From the NCBI GenBank assembly GCA_003991915.1, contig RQTK01001123.1, positions 62,001-126,000 of the forward strand: a stretch of DNA of 64,000 nucleotides, read 5' to 3'. Within the stretch, counting starts at the first letter, position 1, and each line of letters opens with the position of its first letter. This document shows, piece by piece, positions 11,722-24,319 of the stretch. The notes beneath the pieces were generated by a model. That model had not been told where the DNA came from. It saw only the letters and a list, made by a program, of their open reading frames with translations, and made no database searches. Made by a program: the position numbers and the translations under genes. This DNA comes from Elysia chlorotica (taxonomy: Eukaryota; Mollusca; Gastropoda; Plakobranchidae).

Positions 11722-12257
11722 GAAGATGGTTGCTTGTTTTCGAATTATGACCGTTCGGCATTGATACATTTTACCCTACACCGATAATCATATTCAGAGA
11801 TTATTCTAAACATAGAACTTTCATTTCTCATTCTCACAAGAATTCGTTCGTTTCTGTTTGCGATCACTAAGTCTAGATCTAGATCTATATTTAGATCTAG
11901 ATTCGCTCGCCACATAGAAATCCCGGGAACAACTAAGTTGTTATGTGCTACTGATGAGTGACATAAAAATCGCTGAAGGTTTGGAAACATTGAAAACAAT
12001 GTTTGAATTTGCACAGGAAATGTAAAATATAATGGAGGATGAAATAAAAAAAAAATTCATTATGTAACAAGTTACTGCTGCCTTAATGAAAAACTAGAGT
12101 TGTCATAGATTAATTTGTTTGGCATATGGGGTGGGGCACTTTTCCCTATAACCGCTGTGAATGTACCGTATAAAAAAACAGAGTCGTTTTGGCATAGATA
12201 GTCTGTATGGCAGCCGCCAGGGTGTTTTTGACGCCAGTAGGCTGACTCTAAAGTCTG
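11722..12257 (+). repeat. Unclassified ~550-bp dispersed repeat, direct copy B
   Basis: Partner of 9876-10460 in opposite orientation, matching over most of its length with indels. It carries GATCTAGATCTA-type clusters at about 11873-11905. Beyond the end at 12257, the GC-rich sequence to about 12320 repeats GGCGGCCGCCAG- and GACTCTGAGT-like motifs. Confidence 0.7.
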
Positions 12258-12850
12258 AGTGGCGGCCGCCAGATGGACTCTGAGTGTCGCTGGTGGGCGG
12301 GTCAGAGTGGCGTGTTACATCGGCAAACCCAAAAGTTAAAGGTTCAAACTTAAAGATGTGATGGAGCCTTTTTAAACGCACGCTATTTAGTTTGATTTTT
12401 GAACAGTCTTAAGATTAATTTTTGTATACTAAACCTACTGAAAAATCTAGTACTCAGTACCCTGCAACAGGATGAGCATTTTCTGTAGAATACATGCTGC
12501 CATTTGTTAATGCCTAGACAACAAAAATTTGTTAATCCTATGAATTATATAGATACGTTGTGTAGGTTGGTATGATTGTGATCATTTGGCTGATTTTATT
12601 TTTTTTCTCCGATTATCAGTCATAAATAGTTTTGCTGTGGAAGATGAAAGGAATTGAGGGGCTGAAAACCCTTTATCCAATAATTGTGTCTGTGGTGAAC
12701 CCCTTTGAGGAACTATAAAACGAAGATAATGAGCCTCAGTTAGAATCAACGACTTGTGCATAATGCATAGGTTCAGAGAAAAAGGGTTGCATATTATGCC
12801 GTTCCATATTTTTGTTATGGTTATTTTCAGCTTGCAAAGATTGATATTAT

Positions 12851-12943
12851 CAAAATCGTGTTCAAGCTAAGATTTAAAGAAAAGCTTTTTTTAAAAACAG
12901 ATACTCTTTTCATTTTTATATAATTTTCTTTGAATACTATCAA
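12851..12943 (+). repeat. Dispersed direct repeat, copy 1
   Basis: About 93 bp similar to 15981-16073. Shared blocks are CAAGCTAA(G/T)ATTTAAAGAAA, CATTTTTAT and TTTCTTTGAATACT. No coding frame or family is known. Confidence 0.65.
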
Positions 12944-13165
12944 GCAGCTACCTGGACATTTATCTATCAGTTTAGCAGTTGTTGTTACTGCCAGATTACT
13001 TCGAGGAAAATATCCTTTGATAAAAGCAAACCTATCTGCAAATTCAAGGTATAGGACGATGTCACATGAATGATCCTTCAAGGCGACATCATATCAGAGT
13101 GATTTGCCTGGGAATTAGCCTGTCATAAATCATACTGAGAGCTATCTAGAACGTATGAACAAAAA

Positions 13166-13244
13166 GACAGACAGAGCGGGAATCAAACCTCCAACCGTCC
13201 GATCAGAAGCCAAATACCTAATCATTGGGTCATCGCGCGCCCCA
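13166..13244 (-). mobile_element. tRNA-derived SINE head (fragment)
   Basis: On the minus strand, a box A-like TGACCCAATGATTAGGT and a box B-like GAGGTTTGATTCCCGC are about 40 bp apart, as in a pol III tRNA promoter. The body and tail of the SINE are not evident. It is too degenerate to be a working tRNA. Confidence 0.55.
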
Positions 13245-13259
13245 AAAAATTGCAAAAAT

Positions 13260-14110
13260 TGAGCTAGACAAGTTTATACTTCAACGAGGGATGCACAACT
13301 GAAAATAGTTTACCATTTTAAACAATAAAAAGCGATAAACCATAGGACACATTTTGACGTAATCATTGGGCTGCCAATAAAATGATTTTTATGAAACTGT
13401 TAACAATTCACACAGCTTTAAAATGACATTACATTGAGTGATTAATATGATAGTAAAATATTACACATTCAACGTAAACTATTTCCAAAAGTTAAATATT
13501 CAAAGATAAATAGTTTATAGTAGCTCTGAAGTGCACAATAAAAACAAAAGTAGCAATACAGCTACAGTTATGTATATTGTCTAGTCAGAATTAATTACCT
13601 TTTAATAACCTGACTTACCGCGTTGCAGTTTTTTTTTTCTTTTATACGGGTAGAATAAAGAGATATGTAGAATAACAAATTACCACGTTCAAGTTAATCG
13701 TTCCTGTATATAAATAACCCGTTGGACGTAACCTTTGTACTTCTTTCAAATGAATAGTCAGTTAAAATTATACATGTATTGGACTTTTGTTATTTTAACT
13801 AGCCAAAGTGTTGTACTTGAGTGAATTTCATAGATCAAAAATTACAGACCAAAAGGGAAAAACATTTAGGGATTAACGAGAGAGACGAGAGTAGGAGAGT
13901 GGCAAATACAGACGGATAGACAGAGTAAGACAGAGTGATAATTCAGGAGTAATAAAAGTGCAATAGAAATGTTTTTAAAGTCTGAAAAAATATACAGATA
14001 GCGGGAAATGGCTTTGGGGAATTTAAAAGACTTCAAATCTCGCTCCGTTTAATTAGGAAAGCACAACATGTTTGGGTGTGTGAGCAAACGAAAAAAGAAA
14101 CTGACTGAGT
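13260..14110. other. AT-rich non-coding stretch
   Basis: Nothing supportable was seen apart from A/T runs. Confidence 0.4.
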
Positions 14111-14111
14111 G

Positions 14112-14157
<46 letters not shown>

Positions 14158-14230
14158 AAGAAAGATATAAATAAAGACAAAAGGAAATAGAGAGAGGCAG
14201 ACAAATAGACAGACAACTGCCCTAGTTATA

Positions 14231-14279
<49 letters not shown>
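14111..14279. repeat. Two (GA)n microsatellites
   Basis: GA repeats at about 14111-14152 and 14236-14279, separated by about 80 bp of purine-rich sequence. Confidence 0.95.
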
Positions 14280-14281
<2 letters not shown>

Positions 14282-15060
14282 GGAGAGAAAGAGAGGGAAA
14301 AAAGAGAGAGTGTCTCAGGAGATTCATACGCAAAAAAGAGAGAAGTAATATTAGCATAGATTTTGAGAAGTTCTGAAACTTCAGAACATTACAAAAAACG
14401 TGTTTTGTATTCATTTACAATCTTAGAGCTGCAGTATACGTCCATTTATTTCATTTGTGTGCCTCGCAACTTGTTTACGAAGCTTAACTGCGACACTAAC
14501 GTGCATTTAAAAACAAAGTGTGTTTTTATCAACCATGAACAGGACTCTTGCCTGAAAAATATACCATCATTTATTTTGCATAATGTCAGAGACTTTCCAT
14601 TCGCCCTCAATAATTATGTTTATCAAACGTATCGCTAATTTGGCATTAATTACCCTGATAATTATCTTTAGCCAAAGGTAAACCCTTACCAAAATCCATT
14701 CCTAAAACTAACATCTAACCTTTTTAATAGTTTTAAACCCAACCCGAACAATATTTTTTTTAAACCTTCATCAAAGCAATTATCTACATCCTAAGCTTTA
14801 CCTTCAACATAATTCTAAAAATAAAATTACTTGAATCGTAAAAAAATGCTAAATCACACCACTATCGCTAGTTGACACCTTAACCCTAATTTCCAAGAAT
14901 ATAATTTTAGAAAAATGTCCAATAGTTTCCATTTGTTCCGATGCAAACAGAAAAAAAATCTAGTTGCGTGGTGAAATGTGTTTTAGTCTTTGGTATCTGT
15001 TCGTTATTCTACCATCCCATTAAAAATGTATACTTTTCCCTTTCAAATTCTAAAGAAACT
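14280..15060. other. Non-coding stretch
   Basis: Open + frames at 14363-14638 and 14941-15171 lack domains and splice context. The second runs into SINE sequence. Nothing else was seen. Confidence 0.4.
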
Positions 15061-15084
15061 GAGTTGACTTTAGTTTATTGCTTG

Positions 15085-15292
15085 ATGTTCAACGTCAGCC
15101 CACTAAAGTCTGGCAAAATTTACAGTGAGGGGAGACATTGGTTACTGTCTCAGTTGGTCACATTATTCTGACACCGACTTAGTCAATAGAGGGCGAAATC
15201 GCACAAATACATTCTTTACCGATCGTGGGTTCCGATTGAGGGGAAACCAACGCTCTACCACTTGAGCCAGCTCCCCCCCCCCCCCCCCCCCC
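15085..15292 (-). mobile_element. tRNA-derived SINE, tail-truncated copy
   Basis: Minus strand. Body motifs (TACTGTCTCAGTTGGTCACA, TTCTGACACCGA) are followed by a head with box A-like GGCTCAAGTGGTAGAGCG and the anticodon-side GTTGGTTTCCCCTCAATCGG. The head end abuts a 20-bp poly-C run (15273-15292), as in the copy at 2665. Confidence 0.75.
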
Positions 15293-15299
15293 TATATCA

Positions 15300-15980
15300 C
15301 AACAGACAAAAAAACACACAAGAAACAAACAAACAAACAATCAACCACAACAAAAAACAACAGTTTTGTTGAAAACAAAGCAAACGGAAAACACAACATT
15401 GTGTAGTTTGTAGATCTAGATCATTCATCAAGATCGGAACATTGATATTCTGGATCTAGATCTGGACTCTAGGTTGAAGCAAACTAGCAGGAAGTCGGAC
15501 AGCGTTCCAGAGGTTGAATATGAGCTTTAATGAACTAAGTCGCTGAAAACTACTAGTGCAAAGTACACGTACTCTGATATCATTTCCCGGAGACACGAGA
15601 TTTAAATCATAGCCATATTTTTAACCATTGCATTTAAACTTTAAATGGAATGTTTAAGATGAAATAGGGCTTGTATTAACTGTTAAAATGATGTCAGCTT
15701 TAAACCAATGGGTCAATATGAAAGAGGAATCCAGTTGGCTCAACCCCTTGGATTTTTGGATTGCTGAACGGATACTCTCAAGTCAAAACTAGTGATGTTG
15801 TCTCCAGATTCTACGAGGACAATAAATGAATGAAAACGTCATTTAAAATGTCATTTTGTCTGCTTTAGTGTAAAAAATTTATTTGAAAACTTCTGTGATA
15901 TTTGCTGTAATTTAAACACATTTTTGTTTCATTTGTTTAAGTCTGTGTCTTTTTTATGTATATGTAGCCATTATAGTCTG
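15300..15980. other. Non-coding stretch
   Basis: Contains a cluster of AGATCTAGATC motifs at about 15411-15465, as in the dispersed repeat at 9876 and 11722, but without enough alignment to call a copy. Confidence 0.4.
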
Positions 15981-16073
15981 TTAAAATGGTGTACAAGCTA
16001 ATATTTAAAGAAATGTTTTTTTCCAAACAGAAGCTTTTCTCATTTTTATTTAAATTTCTTTGAATACTGTCAA
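15981..16073 (+). repeat. Dispersed direct repeat, copy 2
   Basis: Partner of 12851-12943. Confidence 0.65.
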
Positions 16074-18426
16074 TATATGCTGGTTTGGAATTTGTGTTCG
16101 TTTTTTCCTCCCTATTAAAACAATGAAACGACCCTGTGTGAGAAACGGAGAAAATAGCCAGCTACGCGTGTTTATCAACTATGTGGGGCAACCGAATTGT
16201 ATGGGACCTAATTTAGTACATACTAAATATGTCGTTGAATTATTCTCTAGAGATAAAAGACTATATTAGTGCTTTCAAAACGCACAAACACCTTATAATA
16301 TCAAGATATACCTTCAGACATTTTTCAATATTAATGGTTTTCATGAAATTATTAATTCGTGTGATCGTGAAAAACAATCATGTTATAATAACTTGAAAAA
16401 AAATGGAATACTCTCAAATAATAAGTGACGTAAGTCTAAACTAACTCGCACCAACAAGCAAATCCAGGCCTATTAATCCATCATGGATGAAACAGCTGTT
16501 GAGTTCTCATTTAAGCCTCTAACTATTTTAAAAACTGTGGCTCAGGTCAATGTTATATGTTGTTATTACGTGAACTTGGGAAATTAATTTTCTATTTCAT
16601 TTATTTCTTTAATTTCTTCTAAGGAAAATAAAATTCTTTTTTGTAAAACATGAACAGAGAAGTATTTGTAAATCAACTGCTAATTGCTTCGTATATATAT
16701 ATACTCTAACTGATATTATGTTCTTTCAATCACGCTGCTGCAGCTCATGATATTAATAGCTATAAACATATATAACTAAATTACCAGAGCATTTCAACGG
16801 TTAAAAAATCTATGAAAGTCTGTTAAATCAAAAATAAATATCGTTACTCTAAAGGTGGGTACAGTCCATATATTTCACATTATTTGTACATATAATTTCG
16901 GGGGTCGCAAGTCACACTATGAATGTTTGTCAATGATAAGAATGAACTTTTTGTAAGGATTATCGTTCTATTTGCATAATCGGATTGCCTGGGAGACCGT
17001 ACAAAAACCATTGCATCAGCCCAATCTCTTAATACCGTTGATGCATTTTGAGGTAAAGTATTCACTGACTCAGTCAATGGTATGCGAAGGCAAGTCTATG
17101 AATGATCGCCGTAATAAACAAGCTACATACAGTTCATAAATTGATTGATCTTAATCACCAAGACAGATAAATAAAGTTGATGGATTGGGGACAGCATTGG
17201 ATTACACCCATATCCGATTCCCTGCGTGGTATACTTTTATTAATATGGGTTGTCGTTACAGTTTGAGCTGTGTGCTTTCAGGCATACTTTCTTCTTTTTA
17301 GCTTTTTTTGGTAAGAAGCCGCAGCATAAGGAGTAGTTCTACAATGCCGTCGTCTTATTGTAAAAAATGCATATTCAAACTAAAGAATAGCGCATATACG
17401 TTTGTTTTGTGTGATTTTTTTCATTTATAAGAGGGCAAAGTGGTCCTTGTATTAATTGTTTTGAAAAGCTACGAACGTTACATCTGTCATACATTCTTTA
17501 TACAAAAGGGTATTGATTTTTATAAGTTATAATATCCTAGTAAGTTCTTTCGAAAAAGTTGGTATATGCTAATTATATAAACTACAGCCGTTCGCGTTTG
17601 GTGGCTCTAGGTACGATAAAATATAAGTGCTCGTCACCCCAAACATTTTTTGCTTAACAGCGATTTTGTACAATTCTCTCTTGTTAAGATCATTTTTTTT
17701 CTTTCTTGTTTGTTTGTTTTTTGTTCTTTTTGTTTGTTTGTTATTTTTTCATAATTATTTCCATTCTTTACTTTAAGCTGATATGCCAAGAACGTTGATT
17801 TTGTGAATGTTTCACTTAGGTCAAGGATTGAAGGAAAATGTTAGTGTCTCGCCATCAGGCAACAAAATGGTTGACGTGTGAGGCAATAGACACTTGGTTT
17901 ATTTCACAGCATTGGCTTGTGGAAAAAAACGTAAATCGAAACGAACAATAGCACTTAGTAATACGAAACTTATTTCAAATCCACAGAGGAAAATTTTATT
18001 CACCATCAAAGTAAAGTGTTATTTGACTTTTAAAAGTTAATTTCTTGGAATATGTAGGTGTTTTTATAAATAAAATGTTTTGATACAATTGGAACATTTA
18101 TTCCACGTAGCATTAGTGCTGGTTCAAGTTAAAGAAATAAAATACACGGAGGGAAGTTTAGGGCGGCTGAAACAACTCGTGGGGTTCGGGGTAGCAGTGT
18201 ACAAAGATCTGAGTCATAGAGTAAAATGAACATAATTAATCCTGTAGAATGTCAATTTCTCGCCGACAGTAATAATTGGTTTCCATGCATTAATTATCCA
18301 TATATTTATGCCATTCTCCTGGGGAAGAATGTATTTTCTGTAAACATGCGTGAAAATAATGTTTGTTTGAACTGCATAAATTGCATTGTTTTATAAATGT
18401 ACTTCACGATTCGATCAAAATGATTA
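16074..18426. other. AT-rich non-coding stretch
   Basis: No gene is supported over 2.3 kb. The minus frame 16880-17077 starts at a non-ATG codon and matches no domain I know. Confidence 0.4.
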
Positions 18427-18717
18427 NNNNNNNNNNNNNNNNNNNNNNNNNNNNNNNNNNNNNNNNNNNNNNNNNNNNNNNNNNNNNNNNNNNNNNNNNN
18501 NNNNNNNNNNNNNNNNNNNNNNNNNNNNNNNNNNNNNNNNNNNNNNNNNNNNNNNNNNNNNNNNNNNNNNNNNNNNNNNNNNNNNNNNNNNNNNNNNNNN
18601 NNNNNNNNNNNNNNNNNNNNNNNNNNNNNNNNNNNNNNNNNNNNNNNNNNNNNNNNNNNNNNNNNNNNNNNNNNNNNNNNNNNNNNNNNNNNNNNNNNNN
18701 NNNNNNNNNNNNNNNNN
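18427..18717. other. Assembly gap (N)
   Basis: 291 undetermined bases, followed directly by a CT array (18718-18752), so the gap probably hides a longer CT microsatellite. Confidence 0.98.

Positions 18718-18752
<35 letters not shown>
18718..18752 (+). repeat. (CT)n microsatellite at gap edge
   Basis: CT repeat continuing out of the N gap. Confidence 0.95.
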
Positions 18753-18758
<6 letters not shown>

Positions 18759-19087
18759 CTCTCATTCTCCTATTTCCCTACATCTTACTTTGGTTTCTTC
18801 TGCACTGAAGCTTTGTTTGTCTCTCATGAAGACGCTGTCGCCTTGGATAGCAAGGACTTCGTTTCTTATTACCCTTTACTGTTATAAAATAAATCAATCG
18901 CATTTTCGCATCGCCCGAAAAAAAAAATGATAATCAGGCATATAAAATTGTGATTAGTCCAACATTTTTAATAAATGCTTTATTGTACAAATCATTTACT
19001 TCCAACAATGTAAGTATGATGTGTATTTAGTTCAGAATAAAATATTGTAATGAAAGATTATGTGCCACATTGCCTTCAGGTGAGATG

Positions 19088-19156
19088 GTTATAAAGTATA
19101 CTTCATTCTTGTTATAAAGTATACTTCATTCTTGTTATAAAGTATACTTCATGCTT
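19088..19156 (+). repeat. 23-bp tandem repeat, 3 copies
   Basis: The unit GTTATAAAGTATACTTCAT plus TCTT is repeated three times, the last diverging at its 3' end. Each unit holds the palindrome AAGTATACTT. Confidence 0.92.
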
Positions 19157-19589
19157 TAGAGTGAACGAAATATATCTTGCTGTTAACCAAAAAAAAAACA
19201 CCAACATGAATTCATGATCTTGTAATTTTCGTTGTGCGCTTTTTTTTGCTTAATGTTTTTGTTAGATAAATGGAACATTCCTAAAATGTAAACCTCATTA
19301 ATATTATCTAAAGGTAAACCTGTGAGGAATCCTTTTTTTTATTCAAGTTTAAAGTAAACACTTAAAAAATGAAATTTGAAAAAAAAATAAAGCGGATTTT
19401 AATTTATAAAACAGTTTTATTAACGAAATAAAGTATATTCCCAGATTGAGATGTATCTGAATTTAAATTTTGAACTGCATAGTAGCTGCATCCCAATTAT
19501 TTCTTTTCATAAATGCTTCCCAATTTTGTTTATTGATACATAACTTATAGCGCTAGAAGGGAAAAAACTAAGAAATCATTTAAAACTAA

Positions 19590-19603
19590 AAGTAGTAGTA
19601 GTC

Positions 19604-19674
<71 letters not shown>

Positions 19675-19675
19675 T

Positions 19676-19742
<67 letters not shown>

Positions 19743-19762
19743 AAGTAGTAGTAGTAGTAGTA
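19590..19762 (+). repeat. (AGT)n microsatellite
   Basis: About 170 bp of AGT trinucleotide repeat with few interruptions. The minus-strand poly-Thr frame is an artefact. Confidence 0.97.
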
Positions 19763-19829
19763 ACTATTGCGAGTTTATTGTTAGACTGACATGTAGGTGG
19801 TAAGCTGACTGGTAAAACTTCCACAATCC

Positions 19830-21740
19830 TTTATTAATGAATCGCCAAAATAACTAATCCTGACTTTAAATGAACTTTCCAGTATTTTTTATTTTTATTT
19901 TTGGTCTATCAATTGACGTGCATAGGCTTTATGTTTTATGCGAATCTTTGCTCTAAAGATGAACGAGTATGAATTTTTTTAAACCCTGATATTATCTCTT
20001 GTCATCGAACGCTTGTATATTAAGAACCCGTATCCATTAATTTTACAAGTATAGAAAGATTTCAAAGCAATGACTTTTTTGCTACTTACTGTTGTTTAAG
20101 TAATTTCAAGACTTATTGAATTCTTTGATTTTCCTAACCATCTTCACAATTTTTTGTGCATAAAAAACTATGTGTGCACCCTGTGAATCTCTTCTTTTAC
20201 GTGCATAAAACTTTTACATTATTACCACACTTTATTTAAATTAGAATGATTTTTTTCAGTAACGTGTTTCTAAATTTGAAACAAAGGACTAGTAGCAAGA
20301 TTAAAAAACACCTTTTTCTCTGAGAGAGGGTATACGAATATCTTTCTTTTAGTTTCTAAAACAGTTATCCGGAGGGAACACAGTTTTAAGTCTTGAACTT
20401 GAAATCAATGCAAATTGATACAAATTTATAATGTTATCACTTGTTACACTTTAAACACAAGCCGCCCTGGTGATAATTGCAAAAAAAAAAACCTCCAGTT
20501 TTTGTGTTGTTGATGAGCAGACACTGTATGTAATTATTATAACCTCTTTTAGCATTACTTCCTGTTCACTATAAAAAAAAATCCCACAACAAACAAATGT
20601 TTTGTTTAAATTGCGAAACTATCAATGTAGAGATAACCGCTTCAAACCTACTGTAATGGTACCTAGTGCAGGGCATAATAATATGGATAGTAGAGATCTG
20701 CACATTATAAATAATGTTCATACAAGTGCCTTTTTTCCACTCGTTACCGATGTAAGTGATATTATTTATCTGTTAATGGAACAGGGAGGGCCATAACGTA
20801 ACATAATATGTCTAGTATTTCGTTTTGAACACCAGCTGCATTGAGATTGCTTGCGAGGTCTAGCAACAAGGCACAATCACTCTTATGTTGATTGGTTTAG
20901 ATTATGTTTTGCCTCACCGCTCTTCGAAGCTCACTCAGCTGGCTTTATGTTTGACTTGAGTAATTAAATCCGGAGAGCTAGATGTGGTGTATACTTTTTT
21001 TTTAACATTTGCTAAAAGCAAAGATAAAAGGTTACCAAGCTGGCTGATGTATAGACGAATATTAATTTCATACTTATGTTTTTTTTTGTTTTTTTTTTCA
21101 TTTTGTATTGAGCCTTACAGGTATAGCGCTAGGCTATCAAATGATGCTAATTTACATAAACCGTTAGATGAATTGTATAAATCGTATCTCCACATTAAAC
21201 ATTTTCCTTTTTGTCTTATAGTATAGTGTAAATGAAGAAGTTACTCACTATCAGAACGAATATTCAAAATGTAAACTTGAAACGTGCAGCCGTCTTGTCT
21301 ACGTGTCATTATTAAAGCCTTCTTGTTGCAGTACTGCAGGAAACTGTAATATTGCTAATATTTAAATTGGGGTTTATGTATCCTACTTGTACAAATTGGT
21401 GGTTTTTCTCGTTTTTATTGTTTTATGTTTGGCATGTCCAAATTGTTATTGTATGTGTACAAATAGTTTTTAACGTGTACAGGTTTGTTTTTTTATTTAT
21501 GTGTACAGATTTTTGTTTTGTTTATTACATGCACATAATATTTTGGAAACATTAAATGTCTACAGCACTTCTTTCTGCGTCTTGGTTCACTATGCCTTTT
21601 AGTCTCGCTGTTACCGAATGTAGACAAAACTTACATTCAAACGCACTGTTTAAATTGCGATGTTAAGACTATGTTCTATCACTGAAATTACAAGGATTTG
21701 GCTTAAAATTCCTTAGATTTATGACAAATCAATCGGCCTC
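19830..21740. other. AT-rich non-coding stretch
   Basis: No supported gene. The frames at 20602, 20984 and 21352 are low-complexity or start at non-ATG codons. Confidence 0.4.
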
Positions 21741-21746
21741 TGCTTT

Positions 21747-21883
21747 ATCGGGATTAATGGCCCAGGCTATAAGAATAGTTTTAAATCTACTTGTCAGACT
21801 AGTTACCGCCCCTAGCAATAAATAATGGTCAGAGGCATGTTTAATACGTCGTGATGGTAAAGATTCCACGGATTAATCCCGAT
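21747..21883. repeat. 12-bp inverted repeat pair
   Basis: ATCGGGATTAAT (21747-21758) and its perfect complement ATTAATCCCGAT (21872-21883) enclose 113 bp. They could be short terminal inverted repeats of a tiny non-autonomous element or chance. I see no clear target-site duplication. Confidence 0.4.
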
Positions 21884-22302
21884 CTTGGAAAGGTTTTTTT
21901 TAAACTTTATGACAAAGTATTGCCAGGGCCCAGCCTTGATAAGACAGCAGCACTGTGCTTATATGTTTATCGTTTTGTACTCTCTATAAAATGCGTGCCG
22001 GTGTTTGAAAGAAATGGTACTTGCTGTCTTCACAGACCCAACACTTGAAACGTTTTAAAAATATTTCTTTTATGTTATTGCTGTTGTTGCTGTTTGAAAA
22101 GAGAATCTTTCATTTTTTATTGTACCGCTGTTGATGTTACACCTGACATTTACACTATAATTATTGTAACACTACTATGGAAGAAAAATAAAACGTAAAA
22201 TGTGGTGTCTAATGACAAAGTTGCGTTGAACTTTGAATTTTCTTTTTCTTTTCAATTTTTGAAATTTATGAATGACAAAAGTTGAACAGTTATCAAAACA
22301 CA

Positions 22303-22387
22303 ATATATATATATATATATATATACAGAGTGAGAGAGAGGGGGGAGAGAGAGAGGGCTAGATAGATAGATAGATAGATAGATAGAT
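22303..22387. repeat. (TA)n, GA-rich and (GATA)n repeats
   Basis: TA repeat at about 22303-22325, a purine-rich GAGAG stretch, then GATA units at about 22360-22387. Confidence 0.9.
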
Positions 22388-22737
22388 ATAGATATATAAG
22401 AGATTGAGAGAATGAGGCAAAGAGAGAACAACAGAGATATATTGAAAACTACAAACTGTTTAAAACTAATTTGCCTGTATGAGTGTATTTTTATAGTACT
22501 ACAATAGAAACAGGAGTTTCCATTTTTTTTTAAATTCTACAAATCTGTCGAATACGGTACCAAAAATCAACTGCCAAAATGGAATTATACTGAAAGACAT
22601 AAATCATAGAGTTTTGATAGAAAAATCATATTAATTTTCCGAAAATAAAGGATTTCCTTCTCCAATAGTACGCATTATCTAGTTCTCAATATCGAAAGCA
22701 GCTGGTTGCTCTAGTATCAAATGCATTAAATTTAGTA

Positions 22738-22756
22738 GTCGTCGCAGAAGTAGTAA

Positions 22757-22824
<68 letters not shown>

Positions 22825-22825
22825 A

Positions 22826-22866
<41 letters not shown>

Positions 22867-22890
22867 ATAGTAGTAGTAGTAGTAGTAGTA

Positions 22891-22961
<71 letters not shown>
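22738..22961 (+). repeat. (AGT)n microsatellite
   Basis: About 220 bp of AGT repeat with AAT and AGA interruptions, the second AGT array of the window after 19590. Confidence 0.97.
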
Positions 22962-22962
<1 letters not shown>

Positions 22963-23294
22963 ATATATATTATATATGTATTTATTAATTACCTGTTATA
23001 TATAATATATGTTGTCTTAAAGTTACAATCCATGTAATCTATCTTTAAAGAAAGCTTTTTTACAACGTTTGAAAAATCGAATTTTTAAATTTGATGATTT
23101 TTTTCATCCCAGGTATTCATACGAGTACCACACCAATTACTTTAAAAAGCTAGCCTAACGGTTCCTAGTTATCTTGTCGTATATTAATACGTTTTTTTTT
23201 CATTTTGGACAGCTACGTAATGAGGTTTTATAAATATAAAAAAAAAAACTTCAAACTTCCTAGTGACCACAATGCCAAACTAGTAGATTTCATT

Positions 23295-23512
23295 TGAGTT
23301 GGTTTAACGTCCAACGTGAGCACTATATCGGGCCAAAAGACTGACGTCATATACGTTTATGTGCTGCGATATACAAGACAAAACGGGTAGACCTGTACTA
23401 CTGTCTCAGGTCTCCTTATACTGACACCGGCCCAACCAGTTGCGTCCAAAGCACGGACATCCCGATCTGGAGACCAACGCTCTACCAGTTAAACCAATTC
23501 GGTTACCACCAT
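23295..23512 (-). mobile_element. tRNA-derived SINE, near-complete copy
   Basis: Minus strand. Tail GAGTTGGTTTAACGTCCAAC, body (AAAAGACTGACGTCA; CTACTGTCTCAGGTC; TATACTGACACCGGCC), then a head whose minus-strand sequence reads GGTTTAACTGGTAGAGCG and GTTGGTCTCCAGATC. Its head is closer to the 15085 copy than to the 61755 copy, which suggests subfamilies. Confidence 0.85.
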
Positions 23513-23601
23513 AATCCCAAACTAACTTTTATGGTAATCCTCGAACGCGGCATTGTGGTTGGACCAGGCGACAATGGAAAACAATGCACGTGAAGAAAGC
23601 T

Positions 23602-23682
23602 CAGTTGGTTGTCTGTTCAATGTCAGCACTACAAAGGTTATTTTACGGTGGGACCCAAAGACTGACGTTTGAAAATTTTATT
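23602..23682 (-). mobile_element. SINE tail fragment
   Basis: CAGTTGGTTGTCTGTTCAAT, then AGCACTAC and CCCAAAGACTGACGTTTGAA, match the tail half of the SINE. Body and head are missing. It lies 90 bp from the near-complete copy, in the same orientation. Confidence 0.65.
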
Positions 23683-24103
23683 TTTGATATACATAGGTTA
23701 TGTTTATATGCCATATAGTTCATTAAAACTTATTTTAAATTAATTTTTGCCAAACAACTTTTTTTGTTTCAAATTCTGTTAAAATAGTGATTATTTACAC
23801 GTAAGACTTGTGACGAATTAGAAATTTCTGTCTTTCACTTCTTAAATAGTGAGTTGTGAAAAGAAAAAAAAAACAATGCCAAACATTATGGTCATACGTA
23901 TATTCTAGTTTCAGAGAATTGTTTAAATCCTTAAAGTATGTTCTTTACAATCCTGCGTTACATCTTTTGACAGATTCTATTTCATGAAATCCTTTGACCA
24001 CAAAAGGTTGCTGGAAATCAAAGCACTTGATCGCATTGCTTTCAGGCTTTCTTTTTAAAATCCATTGATGTTTCCAAAAACAAGAGCTCGGCTTGGAGTT
24101 TCA

Positions 24104-24259
24104 TTACAACGACACACACAGAAAGAAAGCCATGTGGTTATCTGGTGTGTTACAGAATATGAAATCCAGCTTTCCTTTAAAGAGCTTTGCTAGGAATGAC
24201 TTTAATAAAGCTTTGCTGCTTTTGTGGAAGGTTTGCACTGTACTTGATCCTTTGATTTT
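24104..24259 (-). CDS. Weak terminal-exon candidate
   Basis: On the minus strand a good pyrimidine-rich acceptor (ends TTTTCATCAG) is followed by 51 open codons in phase 0 to a stop at 24104. The peptide is Lys/Phe-rich (for example SKALLKSFLAKLFKGKL) with no known domain, and no partner exon was found. The region also has a short internal duplication (TTTAAAGAGCTTTGCT and TTTAATAAAGCTTTGCT), so chance is quite possible. Confidence 0.18.
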   Translation of the reverse strand, partial: KIKGSSTVQTFHKSSKALLKSFLAKLFKGKLDFIFCNTPDNHMAFFLCVSL

Positions 24260-24319
24260 CTGATGAAAACTAAGAAAAATAATGGGGATAAACCGATATC
24301 TTATGTGAATCACTTAGAA

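Noticed and set aside
19576..19824. Poly-Thr frame
   Set aside because: Translation of the AGT array.
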